A stretch of 64,000 nucleotides of DNA from Clostridia bacterium (GTDB lineage Bacteria > Bacillota > Clostridia > UBA1381). Shown here piece after piece: positions 60,524 to 64,000 of the stretch (positions within the stretch are counted from its first letter, which is position 1; the number at the start of each line of letters is the position of its first letter). The stretch spans positions 37,862 through 101,861 of the forward strand of contig JAOAAV010000062.1 in assembly GCA_026418715.1 (NCBI GenBank), in the 5' to 3' direction. The notes under the pieces were generated by a model. That model saw only the letters and a list, made by a program, of their open reading frames with translations, did no database searches and was not told the DNA's origin. Made by a program: the position numbers and the translations under genes.

Positions 60524-61908
60524 TGGCTGCAACAAAAACAACCAATTATAGTTTGGTGAAGCCTGATTATAATGAATTTGCGGATATCTCGGTTATAAAC
60601 GCAAATATGGACATAGTTGATGCTCAGATGAAACTTTTGGATGACCGAAAGCTTACAGAGGCTGCAAACAATATCGTAAATAAAAGTTTAGGGACGATAA
60701 ATGCATCGGGTCTAACCAATACCTTTGTCGCAAACATAGACGGGGTTTTTGTGGATGCGTTAACAAGCGGGCAAGAGATTGAGCTTTCTTCAGCTATAGG
60801 ATATATAGGAGATTCTGCGACTGTTTCGGGCCAATTTAATACTATTGTTTATGCCGGCGAAATAACTATGACGGTAAATATTTCAAAAGTGTATGGCGGC
60901 TTGGTTCAAGGGCAGGACATATATATATTGGGTTATTTGGATGGAACATTTTATACAAGTGGAAAGCTTACTACGAGTTTGGACTATGTTTCTGAATATG
61001 ATGTGGGTTATGGTTTCACGTCTTATAAAAGAGTAGGTAAGTTGTTAAAAAGTACATTTTCAGGGTCTACTTATACACTAATTATATTGCTTGATGGTGA
61101 CAATAACGTACATTCTTATGATAAAAACAACATATTGGCAATGATTAATAATGAAATTCTGCCGGGTTATATTCAAAAACTCAATAATACAAACAGTCGA
61201 ACGGCAGAAATACCCTTACAAGCAAATTACATTTACAACTACAGTCTGCCTTTAACATCTTTAGACTTTCGTAGAGATGCAAACGGGAAATTATACACTC
61301 CAGCAGATGGTACAACGTGCGAGGTCAATTTTATAAGCGGTAATCCCGCAACTACTTTTAACGCAAGTGCTTATTCTAACATTGTACAAAATGCATTAGA
61401 AGTTATGTATCCAATAATATATACAGGTTCTGATTGCATTGGAGGATTATTCTATCCAAAGGCTCTGACTAAGTACAACATGAATTTTTACATGATAAAT
61501 ACTATTTTGTTGTGTGAAATAAAGGGATTCAATTTAGAACTTGAAAATGATGAAGACGTAAGTCATGAGCTTGTAGAGTATCCTCCACAAACGACAGTAT
61601 CATCGCTATATCCTGTATTTGATATAAGATTATATTCAGTTTTTAATATAACAATTTCTACAACGTCAACAGTCACATTAAACTTTACAGGATTTCGTGA
61701 TGATACCGACAAGGAGATAACTTTTAAGATAAACTTAAAAGTAACAGCGGATGCTGCTATCGTATTCCCTTCAAATGTCAAGTTTGCTTACGGCGTTGTC
61801 CCTACATTTACTGCGGGTTCCAGCGGTAGAGTGTATGAATTAATCTTCACAACAAATGATGGAGGTTCTACAATACGGGCAACTGCCGGGGATTGGTGGC
61901 CAGTATGA
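60523..61908 (+). CDS. Phage tail fibre-type protein
   Basis: ATKTTNYSLVKPDYNEFADISVINANMDIVDAQMK fibre N-terminus; follows YmfQ-like gene. Confidence 0.75.
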   Translation: MAATKTTNYSLVKPDYNEFADISVINANMDIVDAQMKLLDDRKLTEAANNIVNKSLGTINASGLTNTFVANIDGVFVDALTSGQEIELSSAIGYIGDSATVSGQFNTIVYAGEITMTVNISKVYGGLVQGQDIYILGYLDGTFYTSGKLTTSLDYVSEYDVGYGFTSYKRVGKLLKSTFSGSTYTLIILLDGDNNVHSYDKNNILAMINNEILPGYIQKLNNTNSRTAEIPLQANYIYNYSLPLTSLDFRRDANGKLYTPADGTTCEVNFISGNPATTFNASAYSNIVQNALEVMYPIIYTGSDCIGGLFYPKALTKYNMNFYMINTILLCEIKGFNLELENDEDVSHELVEYPPQTTVSSLYPVFDIRLYSVFNITISTTSTVTLNFTGFRDDTDKEITFKINLKVTADAAIVFPSNVKFAYGVVPTFTAGSSGRVYELIFTTNDGGSTIRATAGDWWPV

Positions 61909-63524
61909 GTAGAAGTGTAAGGTGTTTGAGAAAAAGCTCGCATAATGTTGTATCCGGATATACAAAGCTTACAAAAGCAAATTCAAGCGCAGACATATCA
62001 CCGTCCAATATAGCTACTGCGACAGGTGTTGCGGTAGCTATGAATGGGCGAACTTTGTATGGATTATATGCGGTAAGCGGAAAAGAAGTTGCGGATACAT
62101 ATAACTATAATACAAGACGCACGGTTATTCGTATTAAAAAGGTTGTATTTGACGGTACGGAAACTTTTACAGTAAGTTACGGTGCATTTACAAGTTCCAC
62201 AAGGACAAATACAGTCAGATTTATAGATAACACCAGAACTTCACTATCTGGAGATTATAGATATGGAATAATAAGCACTCATTTTCCTTATTTGGCTAAT
62301 AATTATGCCACAGACGCACAAGGTGTATCTTACATGGATTCTACAGGTAATTGTTGCTCCTTTTCAATAAACCGAACGGATATTCCTAACTATACATCCA
62401 CTATGACGGATTCTGAGTTATTAGCGGCATTTAAATCATGGCTTGCCGCTCAATATAGTGCGGGTACACCTGTTACAGTGTGGTATAGGGCGCAAGCTGA
62501 AAATATTATGGTTGGATATAAGAACTTAATATCGGGAGGTAATTTTCCATCAACCACTTCCGCATGGAGTGCTTATGGCGCGGAAACAATAACGTCTATA
62601 AGTAATAATATATTGACAACGACAGGTACTAATGCCGCTACAGGTGGTGGAGCAATAACTATAGCCAATACTAAGTTAATAGCAGGGCATAAATATTATT
62701 ATAATACCGTACAGTTAAAAGTTAATAATAGCAGTGCTTCTAGAGTGCGTATAGAATTATATAGCGATAATAAAGCAGGTTCTGTACTGTTTGTTCAAGG
62801 GACAGAATATACCAATCCCATAGCAGATACTTGGTATAAACTCTCAAGTGTAAATACGGTTACAACACAAACCGATTATATAAGACTGCAATTCTATCAT
62901 TCTTATGCAGATGCAGCCACGCATAGCAGTAAAGTTTTGAGTGCTAAAAATGCAGGAGTATATGACTTGACTGCAATATTTGGGGCAGGTAATGAACCTA
63001 CATTGGCTTGGTGCGATGCTAATATAGTACCACCTTATATTATGTTTATAGATTCCTATGCAAATTTAGCTACAAACCCTAAGTTTTTGAATGGAACTGC
63101 AGGGTGGTCACCTAATTTATGCACATTAAGTGCCTCTAGTGGCATATTAACATGTACACTAACAGGTACATCCGGTAATTATGGGATATATCAAACACTA
63201 TCGACCACTATAGCTACGGGAAATAAAGTTTATATACGCTGTGATATTAAGCCTAAGTACACAGGAACTTATAGAATAGGATTGAATGATTCAAACACAG
63301 CAGGCGCTATTACTGCTGACGTATGGAACACAGTTTCTACAATTGTAACTAAGGCATCATATAACATCACTGTATTTTATGCTAATTCTTCAAGCTATGC
63401 TGTTGGGGATGTAATCTATTTTAAAAATTGTAAAATATATGACCTTACAGCTTTATTCGGGGCAGGTAATGAACCGGATAAAACTTGGTGTGACCAATAT
63501 CTTGGCGATTTAGAGAGTAACTAA
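61905..63524 (+). CDS. Phage receptor-binding/fibre tip protein with two carbohydrate-binding-like modules
   Basis: Two copies of YDLTAxFGAGNEPxxxWCD at the ends of beta-rich segments; ATGA overlap with preceding ORF. Confidence 0.7.
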   Translation: MSRSVRCLRKSSHNVVSGYTKLTKANSSADISPSNIATATGVAVAMNGRTLYGLYAVSGKEVADTYNYNTRRTVIRIKKVVFDGTETFTVSYGAFTSSTRTNTVRFIDNTRTSLSGDYRYGIISTHFPYLANNYATDAQGVSYMDSTGNCCSFSINRTDIPNYTSTMTDSELLAAFKSWLAAQYSAGTPVTVWYRAQAENIMVGYKNLISGGNFPSTTSAWSAYGAETITSISNNILTTTGTNAATGGGAITIANTKLIAGHKYYYNTVQLKVNNSSASRVRIELYSDNKAGSVLFVQGTEYTNPIADTWYKLSSVNTVTTQTDYIRLQFYHSYADAATHSSKVLSAKNAGVYDLTAIFGAGNEPTLAWCDANIVPPYIMFIDSYANLATNPKFLNGTAGWSPNLCTLSASSGILTCTLTGTSGNYGIYQTLSTTIATGNKVYIRCDIKPKYTGTYRIGLNDSNTAGAITADVWNTVSTIVTKASYNITVFYANSSSYAVGDVIYFKNCKIYDLTALFGAGNEPDKTWCDQYLGDLESN

Positions 63525-63542
63525 GGAAAGGAGATGGTATTT

Positions 63543-63815
63543 ATGTATGTACAAATCAAAGATGGTGCGGTAATTCAAGAGGGATTGCCTGAGAGCGGAT
63601 ACCTTTCTGACGGAAGCCCAGTATCCAATTATGATAAGTTGGATGAAAGCATCCTAAAAGCTGAAGGGTGGTATCCATGTGAGAAGATAGAGCCTGAATA
63701 TGATGCTGCTACACAGGTACTTGTGCTTGGCAGCATAACAAAGGATGATGAGGCATGGAAAGCAACCCTTACATATGTTGCACAGGATATTGTGCTTGAT
63801 ACGACAATAGTATAA
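63543..63815 (+). CDS. Small phage tail-associated protein (unknown)
   Basis: RBS aaggaaaggag; MYVQIKDGAVIQEGLPESGYLSDGSPVSNYDKLD. Confidence 0.6.
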   Translation: MYVQIKDGAVIQEGLPESGYLSDGSPVSNYDKLDESILKAEGWYPCEKIEPEYDAATQVLVLGSITKDDEAWKATLTYVAQDIVLDTTIV

Positions 63816-63822
63816 CATACAG

Positions 63823-63842
63823 AGCCGCTCATATGGGCGGCT
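63823..63842 (+). terminator. Hairpin between fibre module and lysis module
   Basis: agccgctc-atat-gggcggct; only a weak T tract follows. Confidence 0.5.
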
Positions 63843-63861
63843 TTAATAATGGAGGGACAAT

Positions 63862-64000
63862 ATGCAATCAGAAATAATTATAGCAATTTTATCACTTATA
63901 GGCACGGCTTTTGGGTCGATTGCGGGGGTTATGACCGCTAATAAATTGACGGTGTACCGCATAGAACAGCTCGAAGAAAAGGTAAATAAGCATAACAACC
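63862..64000 (+). CDS. Hemolysin XhlA/holin-type protein (truncated by window)
   Basis: MQSEIIIAILSLIGTAFGSIAGVMTANKLTVYRIEQLEEKVNKHNN; RBS ggaggg. Confidence 0.7.
   Translation, partial: MQSEIIIAILSLIGTAFGSIAGVMTANKLTVYRIEQLEEKVNKHNN

Noticed and set aside
61905-63524. Diversity-generating retroelement target
   Set aside because: No reverse transcriptase or paired template/variable repeats seen in the window; the duplicated motif is protein-level module repetition.
1-64000. CRISPR arrays, tRNA or rRNA genes
   Set aside because: No regularly spaced direct repeats and no tRNA cloverleaf noticed, including at the prophage left edge; small tRNAs could be missed without a scan.

Overview
The window is a low-GC Firmicutes (Clostridia-like) chromosome segment in two parts. 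(1) About 1-43.9 kb is dense housekeeping sequence, mostly + strand: uvrA (5'-truncated by the window), rqcH (-), yicC-remA-gmk-rpoZ-priA-def-fmt-Zn peptidase-rsmB-rlmN-stp-pknB(PASTA)-rsgA-rpe-thiN, cysteine desulfurase-thiI-cinA, recA with a LexA-type operator, HPr, uvrC, pgeF, an orphan family-5 solute-binding lipoprotein, RpiR regulator, BaiN-like flavoprotein, hutP-like, aroH, cmk, plsC, an ispH-rpsA fusion, murD, three tandem M42 peptidases, a zinc-ribbon membrane protein (-), a SWIM/SNF2 helicase (-) and thiT. (2) About 44.0-64.0 kb (running past the window) is the structural module of a contractile-tailed PBSX/Xkd-type prophage: portal, MuF, scaffold, capsid, connectors, sheath, tube, frameshifted tail chaperone, tape measure, XkdP, baseplate, fibres, holin-like. 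The left edge starts directly at the portal, with no terminase or integrase. Several signs of decay are visible: a TGA at codon 8 of MuF, an in-frame XkdQ-baseplate J deletion fusion, and a TAG inside baseplate J. The most interesting points are: an inverted orphan polymorphic-toxin tip (Ntox50-like) with an ATGA-coupled putative immunity ORF at the prophage edge, opposite a resident MuF with a zincin C-terminus; an A AAA AAC programmed -1 frameshift whose product is missing from the ORF track; a self-contained promoter-gene-terminator moron between the tail chaperone and tape measure; and a 28-bp perfect hairpin at the prophage edge that shares AGACTGTAGAC with the sequence after uvrA. Family names come from recognising motifs by eye; no database search was run.
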